Of a DNA stretch of 64,000 nt, positions 1-10,282 are shown in pieces. Numbering within the stretch: position 1 is the first letter of the stretch; each line of letters begins with the position of its first letter. The DNA lies in contig MVBO01000001.1 of the NCBI GenBank assembly GCA_002261195.1, forward strand, positions 103,229 through 167,228, read 5' to 3'. The translations under genes were made by a program, and so were the position numbers. The DNA comes from Bifiguratus adelaidae (lineage: Eukaryota; Mucoromycota; Endogonomycetes; Endogonales). The notes under the pieces were generated by a model, which was given only the letters and a program-made list of their open reading frames with translations, was not told where the DNA came from and did no database searches.

Positions 1-947
1 TAACTTCCTGTCCGTTCCTAGTCCTACCCCATTAGCTTAACATTAGTGGCAAGAAGGTGATCGTCGTTTTGGCTCATACATATTAAATACCGGCAAGAGT
101 TGGTCATCTACTAGATCATTCGCTTCGGCGATGACGACAATAATCCTCCCATGTGCGAGCCGGGAGATCGGAGCAAAATCGAATGTGATGTCTTGCAGTG
201 ATGGCTTTTTGGAGGAATTGCCGAAAATTTCGTACAGCTCCTTTCTCACAGCCAGGCGTGGTAATCTAAGCCCTCATTGGATAGGATTTGCGAAAAGGTG
301 TTTATCAGATCGCCATGCAATAACACGCTCAGTTGCAGCAAAGAGCCAGTCGCGTGATGTTGGCGCTGTGCCGCTCGAGAATATAATAAAGTATGAAAAA
401 GACGGGTGTACACGAGACATTGGGTGCCATACTGGACTATGTCATATCGGCGATCTTGCGGAATGGATATTATTGGGTATTGCAATAATGTGGATGTGTA
501 TTAAGCGACAAAATAGAACTTGCATTTGTGACGGACACAACGTAATTGAAGCTAATTTAACAATTCGGTATGAAGGCTCTATCGTCTAAGCAGTACTTCA
601 GAGTGGCAGGCAAAGGCCGTGACAGGGCGAGAAAGCACCTTGAGAACTTGCCTGCCTTTTTATAGTCCTCTGAAAACGGGGTAACTGCGCTTCTGTATCT
701 TGATTTCGCGCTTCCGAAACAGCAACCCAACCTATGGGAGTCGATGACTATAAAACAGTTTACTTATCCTGCCCACTGAATGCAAAGTGCGATGGTTGTA
801 CAAAAAATGAAATCTTTAACTAAAAAGATCACGTCAATGAAGTACAAAGTACACTTCTCATCAAAAACATCCCCGTCTATCAAGAGATATAGCTGGATAC
901 ATGCACCAGAAAATGTTATGGGTTCCTGCAGATGCCTATATTTCGAC
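1..947. other. Left edge, no confident gene
   Basis: No gene can be defended here. On the minus strand 43-249 is an open, charged and protein-like stretch containing IFGNSSKKPSLQD and APISRLAHGRIIVV. In the same frame, past a single TGA near 270, the reading continues upstream as a plausible protein (WLFAATERVIAWRSDKHLF). This could be the last exons of a minus-strand gene or a decayed one; I do not recognise the family. The part next to 948 is probably 3' UTR of the transporter gene. A short inverted repeat built on GGCAGGCAA/TTGCCTGC lies near 605-655. Confidence 0.3.
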
Positions 948-3486
948 TTAATCGCCAGAGATAAGTCTGGGGTCGAGGTAACAGTGATCAGGGTATCCTT
1001 CCGGGAACACGTTGTTGCCCCACCATGTAGGGAAGGCATAACTGGCACCAGCACCACCGAAGATGGCAAAAGTCATGACAAAGACACTCACTTGCGTTCC
1101 AGAGTCCAGAGCGGCCGACACAATGAATTGGTATTTCTCGAACCACCTTGGTCGGTATCGTCGCATGTAGAATTGGAAGAAGAATCCAAGTGACAGCATC
1201 ATGGTGATGCTAGAGTTGATACCAACAGAAAGATTACCAACGAACCAACAGACCACAGACGTGTTGATGGAATTGAAGCCAGCCTTGGGAAAGAAGCGGT
1301 GAAGTACGTACAAGGGGACAGGGACCAAGAAACCGATCAAGAAAGCCCAAGCGACAGGATAGTAGGTCTTCCCAGGCGCGAAAAGCTCAGCACTAAGACC
1401 ACCCCAGGTGATGGATGCGCTATTGAATGCTTGAGGTTGTTGTCCACTCCAAATATTTGTACCTTGAGCACTCAATAGAACGGTTCGTTGGGAATCGATG
1501 ACACTCCTCATAATCACGTAGTTCAAGAGCGCACCAACAGTAGTTCCAGCAAGTTGTGCTGTGAACACCGCTCTTGGAGGAATCTTGAGGTATTGACCCA
1601 ACTTGAGATCAGTCACCATGGCAGTGGCTTGCAGAACAGTGTTGTAGCCATAGAGAGTGAACCACATGTTGGCAACTGGGTTTCCTTTTTGCATATACCC
1701 TCCTAGAAGTTGAACGATGTTTTGCACTGGCATCAAGAAACCGGTGGTGGAAAACATCAGAGTCATGATGACGGTCAAGATAAAGGACAGAATAATGGCG
1801 ATAATGAAGCTCCACCATGGGAGATGAGATTGGCCAGCGTAAATCAAACCCATACCAACCCCAAACGTAATGACGAAGAGAATGGCATACCACCAGAATG
1901 GAACCTCCTTGTAGATTTGCATCATTTGATAATGGATATCATTAACACCTTGATGATTCTTGCCTCGGCGAAGAGCCTTAAGTGTTCCCCAGATAGACTT
2001 GCCGTGATAAAGCAAGACATGAGTAACGGCAGCAGTGGTACCGAGGTTACCCCAGAGAATGTACAAGACATTGGTTGTGGCGTACCAAGGCAGACCGTAC
2101 TCTTGGAGAGCGGTCATATTGACTTGATTATTGGCATCCAAGATCATGGTTTGATCGTATGGGGTAGCGTTGTAGAAAGTTGAGTATGGCACGTTCAAGA
2201 AAAGCTCTTGGGCCAAGAAGGGGAAAGACTTAGCGTTCCACAAGTTGGAGTAGTAGGCCGTAGTGAACATGATGTAGCAGCCAATGATACCAATGATCAT
2301 GTTAAGCTGGGTCGTCAAAGGAAGATACATGGGAGAGAAGACGAGACCGATGTAATTCCAATCAAGAGAGATGCTGAGCAATCCCAGACCTTCATTGTTA
2401 GAGGCACCACCGAAGATGTTGGTGAAAACATTGGAATTTTGGTTCGCCAAGCAGAAAATGGACATCCCACTGAGCCAGGGGAACATGTATTCGGGGAACC
2501 ATTCCCAGACGAAGATGCTGCAAAAGACGATCCAGAACACCTTGAGACGCTTGCTGGTTAAAATGTTACCGCGATGCAGGGAATCGTAAAGGACAATACT
2601 GGGGAAGGTGGTCGGGAAGTAGGTGTGACGAAGGTAGATAAGGAAGGAACGAAGACTTCCGGCAAAACCGTACCCCAACAATTGAGATGACAAGAGCAAG
2701 AAAATAGCGACACCAACATTAACCGTTACGTTGTAGAAGAGGTCCATGACAGCGAGCAATTCGGTTGCGAAAGCAGCGGCGGCAGCTGAAGTGGCAGTCT
2801 ATAGGCGATGAGAATCTTGTAGTGATTCTATCTGGTATAAGCAAGACTTACAATGGAAATGACAACGTGTTCCTTGATGCTAAATGGTCCTGGATTGAAG
2901 AATCTTGATCTAGGAATAACTTTGGCCATTACGTTGCCAAGGATGTAACCGATAATTTGAATAAAGAGTGGAGAAATAATCACCACTTGAGGTTTCTAGA
3001 TGTCGATTGAATTAGTTCCTTGATCGCTAGATGAGATTCAACAACACTTACAAAGTAGTATATTTCTTGAAGAACGGCTGCGAAAGAGGCCAATCCCTAA
3101 TCACAAAAGTCAGTCAACGTCCAAGTTGAAGACCAATTAGCACATACCAAACCGAGAACCACGGTTCGCAAAGTGAATAGAGGCAGATTCGGGTCATCAA
3201 TTTCAGGAACTGTGGAGCTAATGAGATCGAGATAACTAAAGACACCTGAGAAAGTGTGAGCAAATCATGTCGCTTCCCTAAGTCTATGCCCACACTACCT
3301 ACCTTGAGCTTCATCAGTCAAAATCTCAGCCTCTTCACCGTCCGGAGGGAGTTCAACGAATTCGCCGATGCCATCAACTTTCTCTGCCTCAAAAAATCCA
3401 ACCTTCTCGATGGGTTCAGAGTAATTTTTCACTCCCTCTGTCGCAGGAGCATGCTCGTAGCTCTGCACAGTAGGCTCTTCATCCAT
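948..3486 (-). CDS. Small oligopeptide transporter, OPT family
   Basis: Predicted proton-coupled plasma-membrane importer of tetra-/pentapeptides or glutathione-like peptides. Five exons resolve cleanly: 3303-3486, 3148-3245, 3052-3096, 2852-2995 and 948-2798, joining in frame to about 773 aa, a normal OPT length. After an acidic cytoplasmic N-terminus comes the family entry motif DDPNLPLFTLRTVVLGL (exon 2). The IYYFKPQVVIISPLFIQIIGY segment and a long run of hydrophobic helices follow through the big last exon, including NPGPFSIKEHVVI before the third transmembrane region. The four introns are 57, 51, 56 and 53 nt with standard borders. The start ATG at 3486 opens a hydrophilic leader, as in the family. 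OPT genes are often nitrogen- or sulfur-regulated, but no such site is evident here. Substrate cannot be told from sequence. The family call is firm. Confidence 0.93.
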
Positions 3487-5609
3487 GATAAAACAAGGAT
3501 CAAATAGGGAATCTTGCCTTTTTTATACTCTCTTGGCCGAAGCCTTCACCTACTTTCCCAATCTAGGTAGTTGGGGTGTAGGTAGTCTTGTGCTCAATCT
3601 GTTCAGAAAAGGCATACCTTTCCAACCGTGAAGTTGAAGCCTAGAGGGCGCGCTTTTTCGTATCGCCAGCTAAAATACGAGTTTTCCTAATTGGACATTC
3701 TCCGTTCGGTCCCATCTCCGATGCCTTCTTACAATCTTCATGACAGCGCATCAATCATGGCAGTAACTGCGTGATTTCGAATCAAATATGATGATAGAAG
3801 TGACTCGGGGCCCTTGGACTTGAGATACCCGGCATTTCCTGCAGGAGCAATTGAAGCCGAAGCTTATGCGTTCACCCGCGAGTTCAGTTTTAGCTTTGTA
3901 AGTTATGGCAACTACTGCTGTAATTGGCAACTTGATTTCGATCGTTCTCCAGATCAGTCAAATCGAGATATATGTGGTGACCATGTGACATATGACAGGG
4001 TCTTTGTTAATCCATCCGTTTTTGATGCTTCAAACTCCCGAAAAATAGCATGCGCATGAGCCTTTGAGCATGTCTGTCCTATGCCTAAGCGACTGAAAGA
4101 CTTCATCTACACCACCTGTTGACCCGATCGAAGGTTCTATACGCGAAAAGGTCGAAAAAGTCTTGGAGTTTCCGCAAACCTAGCGAAAACACCAATAAAT
4201 ATGCCATATATAGTAGCTGAAACACCCAATCCGTATGGCAGACTTACGGCTTTCCAACGTGGAGGCGATAGCATGTGCATCTTGGTCAGTTCCGTATCCA
4301 GTGCCGAAGCTCCCCTTTGCTTCAAAGCCAATTCATCCGGTGTGATCCTTGGTACTGGGAATTGCCGGCAAAACCTTGGCATGCCTTGACGGTTCTGCGA
4401 TAGTGATAAGCCTTCCGCGCTACATGAAGCCGTCATGCAGAAACGCAGCTCTGACGTTTGATTGAAATGCCTTTGCTTTGCAGCAAGCAGGCTATAGGCA
4501 GTCTTTATCACAACCTGGTTCTAGCTATATGCACGTGGATTACATGTTCTGTGCAACATCAGGGGCACGTGGCTCGAACCTTCCTGATCACGTGTGGGCA
4601 GTCTAAGCTTGTAGTTCTGAATGTGATTAAGCCGAACATCTGTGTAAGGCGCGATACGGGCGTTCAGATCTGCTTGTTCTGTTGGTAATCTAAGAGATTT
4701 GAACTGCAAAGCTCGTTGCCTGAGCAGCCGCCAGTGCGCCTATTTGCCGAAAAGAGGGGCTTTGCGCCCAGACGCAGTATGACGTGTTCATACGGACGGA
4801 GCAAGCGACCCCGTTCACAAGGCAGTAAAAGTCATATTGCCGGCTACACTGTTCACACTTCAGTTGATTTGCCAGCGACTTCGACAACACCTTGCTATCG
4901 CATAGGACCCAGAATGTAGAGCGACAGTGCATTACGGGTATTGACTATTCATACCCTGGTGTCCTGTATTCATTTAATTCCAAGTTTGTCACTCTCTAGA
5001 AGGATAAGCTTTCTATATACACAACACCGGAAAAGCAAATTGTTTATTAGTCAACAACCGCGACTTAAAGGATATCTTCTTAATGGGTAACCCAATGCCT
5101 GATTGGGCTGAAGGACTCCCTGCAAGATTGACGCCTATGTGACACAGGATGTGGAGGTGCTTTGTACGGTAAGCTAACGATGAATACGAAAGAGAACCTC
5201 AGTCAGGCTTCAAATAGAGCTTCACGTCATTGAAGCGCAAAGCCATACTTTTACATTCGGGAAACGTTCGGTATATCAACGTCTGACGGAATCAGGGTTG
5301 CCATGGGTGATTCCTTCACGCAGATATGGCTATCTTCCCAAGTCAAAACGGAGATTCGCCATCAGCTGACAATGATCACCCCCACATGCCAGTAACCTTT
5401 GAGCTTGAACTTCGACCTTCCAGTATCTCTAGCAAGGACAAGCTTGTGTTGGATAGAGAAAACTTCCGTCATGGCACCTATCAACGATGATTGTCACATT
5501 GCCATCGACTTTAAAAGGATTGGCACTTAGAGAAACTACGCACACTTGGGTCTCATACTCTTTATCGATGTTCGCTGTTCAATCGTAATGTATTATAGAG
5601 TCAAACCTT
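3487..5609. other. Gene-poor stretch upstream of the transporter
   Basis: The first few hundred bases are presumably the transporter promoter. The rest shows only short open frames in both directions with no family resemblance. The best of these is listed separately (4137-4382, minus). A GGTTCGAGCC-like B box on the minus strand near 4571 has no matching T-stem or A box and is not a tRNA. No repeats or mobile-element signatures were seen. Confidence 0.4.
4137..4382 (-). CDS. Doubtful small membrane ORF
   Basis: An 81-codon frame from an ATG at 4382. It has a basic/proline N-terminal part (MPRFCRQFPVPRITPDEL), a short MHMLSPPRWKAVSLPYG segment and one hydrophobic stretch (LGVSATIYGIFIGVFARF) ending in a basic tail. 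The layout recalls single-pass mitochondrial inner-membrane subunits, but I recognise no family. A good GTAAGT donor sits just after the WKA codons and a CTAG acceptor about 60 nt on, so the hydrophobic part could instead be intronic. Treat as unproven. Confidence 0.22.
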   Translation of the reverse strand: MPRFCRQFPVPRITPDELALKQRGASALDTELTKMHMLSPPRWKAVSLPYGLGVSATIYGIFIGVFARFAETPRLFRPFRV

Positions 5610-6318
5610 ATGTCGCACCGGTTTGGGCGTTCGCTGATTGAAGGAGTGCCGCCAATGCTCATGGTCGTTTATACGGTGAGTATTCATGTTCACTTTGACC
5701 TCTTTTTACCAGGCATTTATCTCATCCTGCATTCGATCATCCGGAGACGTCGAATAGACACTCTCGGCGCTCTAAGGTTCGTCGTCTACATTATTTCAGC
5801 CATCGTTGCCGCAGTGGTTGGTAATCCACGTCTATTGTTGCTCAAAGCCTCGGCGGTAAAACTTGTCTCATTGGACTGTCGTTTGTCGTTTCCTATTCGG
5901 ATTCGGCGAGTACCGTGGAAACGAGCAAGGACAAAGGTATCCCATGCATTTGAGATGAGGCTGATGCTGGTTTTAATTGTGAAGCAACCGTTCGTCATGC
6001 CACCCATTGTCCATCCGGATGGCGTAGAGGAAGGAAGGATGGCCTTTTACTGGAGAAAACATGCTGACCTTCGCCGCAACATGACTTACGTTAAGGAGTT
6101 TCTGGTGTTGTCCTTCTCTCTAATTTCATCGTCAAAGACATCCTTATTGAAGATCCGCATATCAGCTTCGATGTCCTCGTCATCATATCGCAGATCATTG
6201 CACATTACGTGTTCGTTGCTATGCTGGCAATCATTGTGATCTGGATGCGATGGAGTATCAATCGCTTGAACAGGAAATTGCAGACTGAAAAGACATGTAG
6301 TATGTACGTTGAGTAGCA
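5610..6318 (+). pseudogene. Unresolved multi-pass membrane protein gene or remnant
   Basis: Two membrane-protein-like stretches lie in different frames. The first, about 5715-5830, reads GIYLILHSIIRRRRIDTLG followed by a hydrophobic helix (FVVYIISAIVAAVV). The second, about 6147-6315, reads HISFDVLVIISQIIAHYVF, AMLAIIVIWMRWSINRL and a short basic tail before a stop. The first is preceded by an intron-like segment (GTGAGT to TTTTTACCAG, 37 nt) that would be shorter than any secure intron here. No set of 45-60-nt introns that I tried joins the parts cleanly. The style, helix then RRRR loop then helix, resembles the many uncharacterised fungal multi-pass proteins. It may be a living gene with unresolved exons or a decayed copy; I cannot decide. 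Confidence 0.35.
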
Positions 6319-6643
6319 TCCTCTTCGTACGGGACTATTTCATTCCACATGGCCGTTCAGACTTATAGCGACCCTCCTCGGCCATATATGATCGATATGG
6401 CTGTAAAGTAGCAGATTTGTAAAACGACCTTTAGAATACTATACCTTCCTGTGAGTCAATTCGCAAGTACAAGACAGCCTGCTATCCTCGGGCGAATCTA
6501 CTGGCTTTTTGCGTCTAATAAACCTTTTCAAGGTTACTTAAACCGAAACTAATACGCGCATTGCAACGGCTGCGCCGGTATTTCACGCAGTGCGTGGAAT
6601 ATTGAATCGGGTATTCGATACGTTTGTGACCTAACCACCATGA

Positions 6644-8047
6644 GTGTCGACATTCCACGGAGTTGTACCGGGTCTCGCCAACAGTTCCAGAGTGATGCCT
6701 ATCTGTGGGAAGCTGTATACAAAAGCAGCGAGGCCGTCGGTCAATACTCAGCGTCAACACCGGCCTTATCAATGCGGAATCGTCCGGATATGGGGACGAA
6801 GGCGAGCTACTCCACAGGGAAAACAGATGGTAGATTTGACCTGACGTTCTTGCACGAAAGCAAAGAGACGGTCACGACCCGGAAGGAAGCCTCGATTGTT
6901 TACGGCAGATGCGGCGAGGGAACGAAACAGGCGGGCTCAACAAGCTCACCGTGAGCGCAAGGAGAGATTGATGGGTGCGCTACAGGAACGCCTTGGACAG
7001 GCAGAAGCTCAACGTGATGCGTGGAAACAGAAAGCCAAGGCGTTTGAGGGGCTCGTCAGTCAATTGCAAGAGGAGCTACGTACGCGCAAGGATGTTTTAA
7101 TGGAATTCAAAGAACAACTTGCAAACACGAATAGGGGTAGAGCAGCAGACATGCTGGATTACCTTATATCGAAGGAGATTCCCAGCCTTGGAGGTGCCGA
7201 CATGGTCAACGCGGCTAAAACCATGGATGCAAACCTCGTACCGTCCGAGCTTCAACATCTCATATCTGAGGTGAATGAAACCCTATCGCACATTTCGCAT
7301 CCTGGATCATTAGAAGTTTACAGCCACCCAACCCCAAATGCATCAACCTTCATCGAAACGCCCGAATCGCTTTCCTCACTTCTCGCGAGTCCATCACAGA
7401 TTGTGACGCTTGATCGTTCCATATCGCCATTTTCCGACATCGACTATACCCAAAGGATCAACAGCGGATGTCCATTGGACGCTGATCTAACGCTCGCAAA
7501 TTCGACAAATGAACTTGTCTCGCCAACATCACCGGATAGCACGGGTCAGCCCCCATCCTTTCCATTCATTCCCAATTTTACCATTATTCGCTTCATCCAT
7601 CTGCAACTCATCATCCAATCCGTTTACCCTGCTTTTACACCCAAATGCCTACTTCCAACGCCATTGCAGATTGCGAAGGTGCATGATCATCGCATCAACT
7701 ACGTCATTTTTCCGGATCTTCGCGACCGCATCCTGATCTTTCAAGATGTGCTCGACTTGAATCATGTCTTCCACCTTCTTCGGTGCGAGGGGCGATGCTG
7801 GGGTGCTGAACCTTTGGTACCCACTTCTTGGGAACTTCCAGAGCAGTTCTTTACAAAGTATTGGTTTCTGTGTTGCGCGCCAGTCGTAGAAACAACGAAT
7901 CGCTGGAGGAGACGCGCCCGAAAAGAGGCTGTGGTGTGGGATCCGTTGGGAAGTCATGTCACACCGGAAAGTATCGGATTAGACAAGGAGGTGATGGGTA
8001 AGATAACGTGTGGCGCTCCTCTGTTGCGCATGCTGACCTTTTGCTAG
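6644..8047 (+). CDS. bZIP transcription factor with C-terminal DUF3425-like domain
   Basis: Nuclear DNA-binding regulator. The basic region reads GRKPRLFTADAARERNR then RAQQAHRERKERLM, a variant of the fungal AP-1/PAP1 pattern NxxAQxxFR with His in place of Phe, followed by a leucine-zipper/coiled-coil. A low-complexity middle leads to a C-terminal part with the DUF3425 layout: TPLQ, then HDHRINYVIFPDLRDRIL, then TSWELPEQFFTKYWFL and TNRWRRRAR. The open frame begins at 6845 without an ATG. My best start is the ATG at 6644 joined through a 36-nt GTAGAT...AAAG intron at 6830-6865, which keeps the frame and gives GKQM followed by RRSRPGRKPR. That intron is short for this window, so the N-terminus is provisional. 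The target genes are unknown. Confidence 0.8.
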
Positions 8048-8475
8048 ATCTGATTGTCAGACAAGTGCAGGCCCTCAATATTGGATAGAGCAAGACGGTC
8101 AGCAACACCGATGGCATGCATTGCCAATGTACATTTAGCATCGAATCCATAGACTGCGGATTTCGTTTGGTTGGACCGATCGAGTGTCCGATGTCGGTGC
8201 TGTGAAGCTAGCACGTACCTGGGTCATGGAGTGATCACCAAAGGGAGAAGGATGACTCTGTGCGTAAAATTGGACACAACCTCAATGACAAAAGGCTCAG
8301 ACACCCAGAAGTCAAAGTAAGAGCGGCAATCCAGCATACAATACACCATATATAAGATAAGACGAGAAGAACACAAAGACATGTCAGAAACAAGACAAAA
8401 AGACAAGAGGTATTCCACACACTACATACTATAATCACATCGACATGTCTATGTCGCGCTCACACGCTCACACGC
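8048..8475. other. Convergent 3' spacer
   Basis: Space between the bZIP stop and the stop of the convergent cysteine-cluster gene. It contains no credible exon. An 8-bp unit CACACGCT occurs twice in tandem at 8461-8476, running into the stop codon of the minus-strand gene. Otherwise nothing was seen. Confidence 0.4.
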
Positions 8476-9825
8476 TCACTGACCTACTCGACTCCAATCT
8501 ACGGTGGGAGCGTCCAAAAGGCCCAGTGATAAGTCTACATGGGTGGCGCCGCCTGCTTGAACTGCTTTTCGAATCTCCACGTCCAGGGGAAACTCGACAT
8601 GACCTTCCGCGTCCATAATAACCACCTTCTTGCCGGGTGGAGGACTGCCGATTTGGTCAATGCATTCCAACAGGTTGCGAAACGTGAAATTGTCTGCAAT
8701 GGCGAGATTATGCACAAGCGTTGAAGGGAGCGCATAGCTAAGGGATGGCGCCGGCTTAAGCGTGACGGTTTTTACGATCGGATAGGAGTGCTCGGGTAAC
8801 GGCATGTCTGGAGACGGCGGTGAGAACTGTTGATGCATCAGCGACCGAGTTGACATGGATGGCATAGGCTGTGGAGGCGATCCAAAGGGGGGATGTGAAT
8901 GCGAGCCCTGGTGAAAGGAGCCCATGAGCGGCGGAGAATTAGGCCCTTGAGCTCCTATGGGTGTAGAGGAAGACTGATAAGGAGACGGTGATGGTTGCGG
9001 TACCATGCTGGCCAAGTTGCCCATCGGTCGTTTCCGATTTTGGCGCTTGAGCGTTGCAGAGAGTGTAGGAGACGGTATAATATAGGGTGATGGCCTTTGT
9101 CCGTAATCTGAGGGGCCCACTTGTGACACCCGGGAGGAAAATGATGTTGAGGTGCTACGTTCGGGTTTCATGGACGAATAATATTCGGTTGACGTCGTGG
9201 CCATGGGGGAAGGTCCGCCTTCAGGATGATGTATAGAGTCGTGTTTCTTTTTGGCGCGATAGAGTGAAGAACTGTGCGCCTTACAAAGGGACACTTCCTT
9301 CAAGCCATTGAGTCCAGGTACGAGTCCATTTTGATCCTTGTAAGCTGGGTGAGCATTTTGCTGTAACCATTCCATGGAGAAGGCATAATCGTCCGGATCG
9401 CTCGGATTAAGCTTCTTGGCTCGTGAGTCGAGGTAATTGATGGGGAGATTCTTTCCGCGCCGTGGTTGTATATCGCTGCATTCGCAATTCACGCCATAAT
9501 ACTGCAAAACAACCGGTCAACCATGCGTTTTCCCCTTGCTTTGTCTCACTAGCACGCCTTACCTTTTTGCACGTGAAACAGATATTGCATAGCAAACAGG
9601 CATTCTATCAAGACAACGAATGTCAGTAAAAGCGCGCGCGCGCCGGCCCCTCTTTCCGGTATCGGACAACCTTACCTTGCGAATGGCCAGCTGTGTTCCA
9701 TAGGGAGGAGGTTGTTGTGAATGAGATGCCGATGGTGTTGATAGTTGTGCCATCATGGAAGCATGGTGTGAGGGCTGTGGCATATGGCAAAGGTCGGCAA
9801 ATTGCTTTAGGACGTCAATGGACAT
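8476..9825 (-). CDS. Unrecognised protein with a compact cysteine cluster and a Ser/Pro-rich linker
   Basis: Three exons join in frame: 9676-9825, 9563-9604 (only 42 nt) and 8476-9501, giving about 405 aa from MSIDVLKQFADLCH. The 14-codon middle exon carries most of a cysteine cluster, NACLLCNICFTCKK, continued by YYGVNCECSD, so CxxCxxCxxC...CxC could bind zinc. A conserved-looking block follows (LNPSDPDDYAFSMEWLQQN), then a long Ser/Pro/Gln-rich low-complexity region. The C-terminal globular segment contains FRNLLECIDQIGSPPPGKK and VHLS-like strands (THVDLSLGLL). I do not know the family. The layout of metal-binding head, disordered linker and small folded tail would fit a chromatin or transcription cofactor, but that is inference. 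It starts beside a strongly purine/pyrimidine-asymmetric promoter. Confidence 0.7.
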
Positions 9826-9939
9826 GCACCCCAAGAGTGCTACACGTAATAGCACTTGTGCCCTGAAGGTCAAAAAGAACCAACCCAAGCCAGGGGTCAA
9901 AATTTGCCTTTAAATGGGGGGGCGCGCCGCGCGCGTTGA

Positions 9940-10045
9940 GGAAGGAACAAAGAAGAGAGAAGAGTGAGAGGAAGGGAGACAAGAGCAGTGGAGAGTAGCG
10001 TGGAGGAAGAGAGAGAGACACAAAAAAAGGAACAATTAGACGTGT
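9940..10045. repeat. Polypurine/polypyrimidine tract in promoter
   Basis: About 100 bp in which the plus strand is nearly all A and G (GAAGG, AGAGAGAAGAG and similar runs). The gene starting at 9825 on the other strand therefore has a CT-rich region just upstream. CT-rich blocks near start sites are common in fungal promoters, and such mirror-like tracts can also form triplex DNA. Function is not shown. Confidence 0.6.
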
Positions 10046-10282
10046 AATGCTCGTCGATGTAGAATATCCAAGGAGAGACAGTCAAGGGGACAACCAAAAA
10101 GTCTGCGACGGCAAACAACACGTCATTCGGGTCGACCCATCGCGCGCCCGGCACCCGTGCTTCCCTCCTCATTATGCTGTTATTTTTATCGGTTTCACAT
10201 TGATATGCTCTGCACTGGTTTGCATAAGCTGCAGCTGAGACATCCTTGAAATAGGCGGCGGGCGCCTAAATGAGGCAAATCC

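Noticed and set aside
1488-2589. Plus-strand frames inside the oligopeptide transporter
   Set aside because: Antisense to a complete OPT coding region; composition typical of a shadow frame.
4520-4600. tRNA gene on the minus strand (B-box-like GGTTCGAGCC)
   Set aside because: No complementary T-stem, acceptor stem or A box at the right distance.
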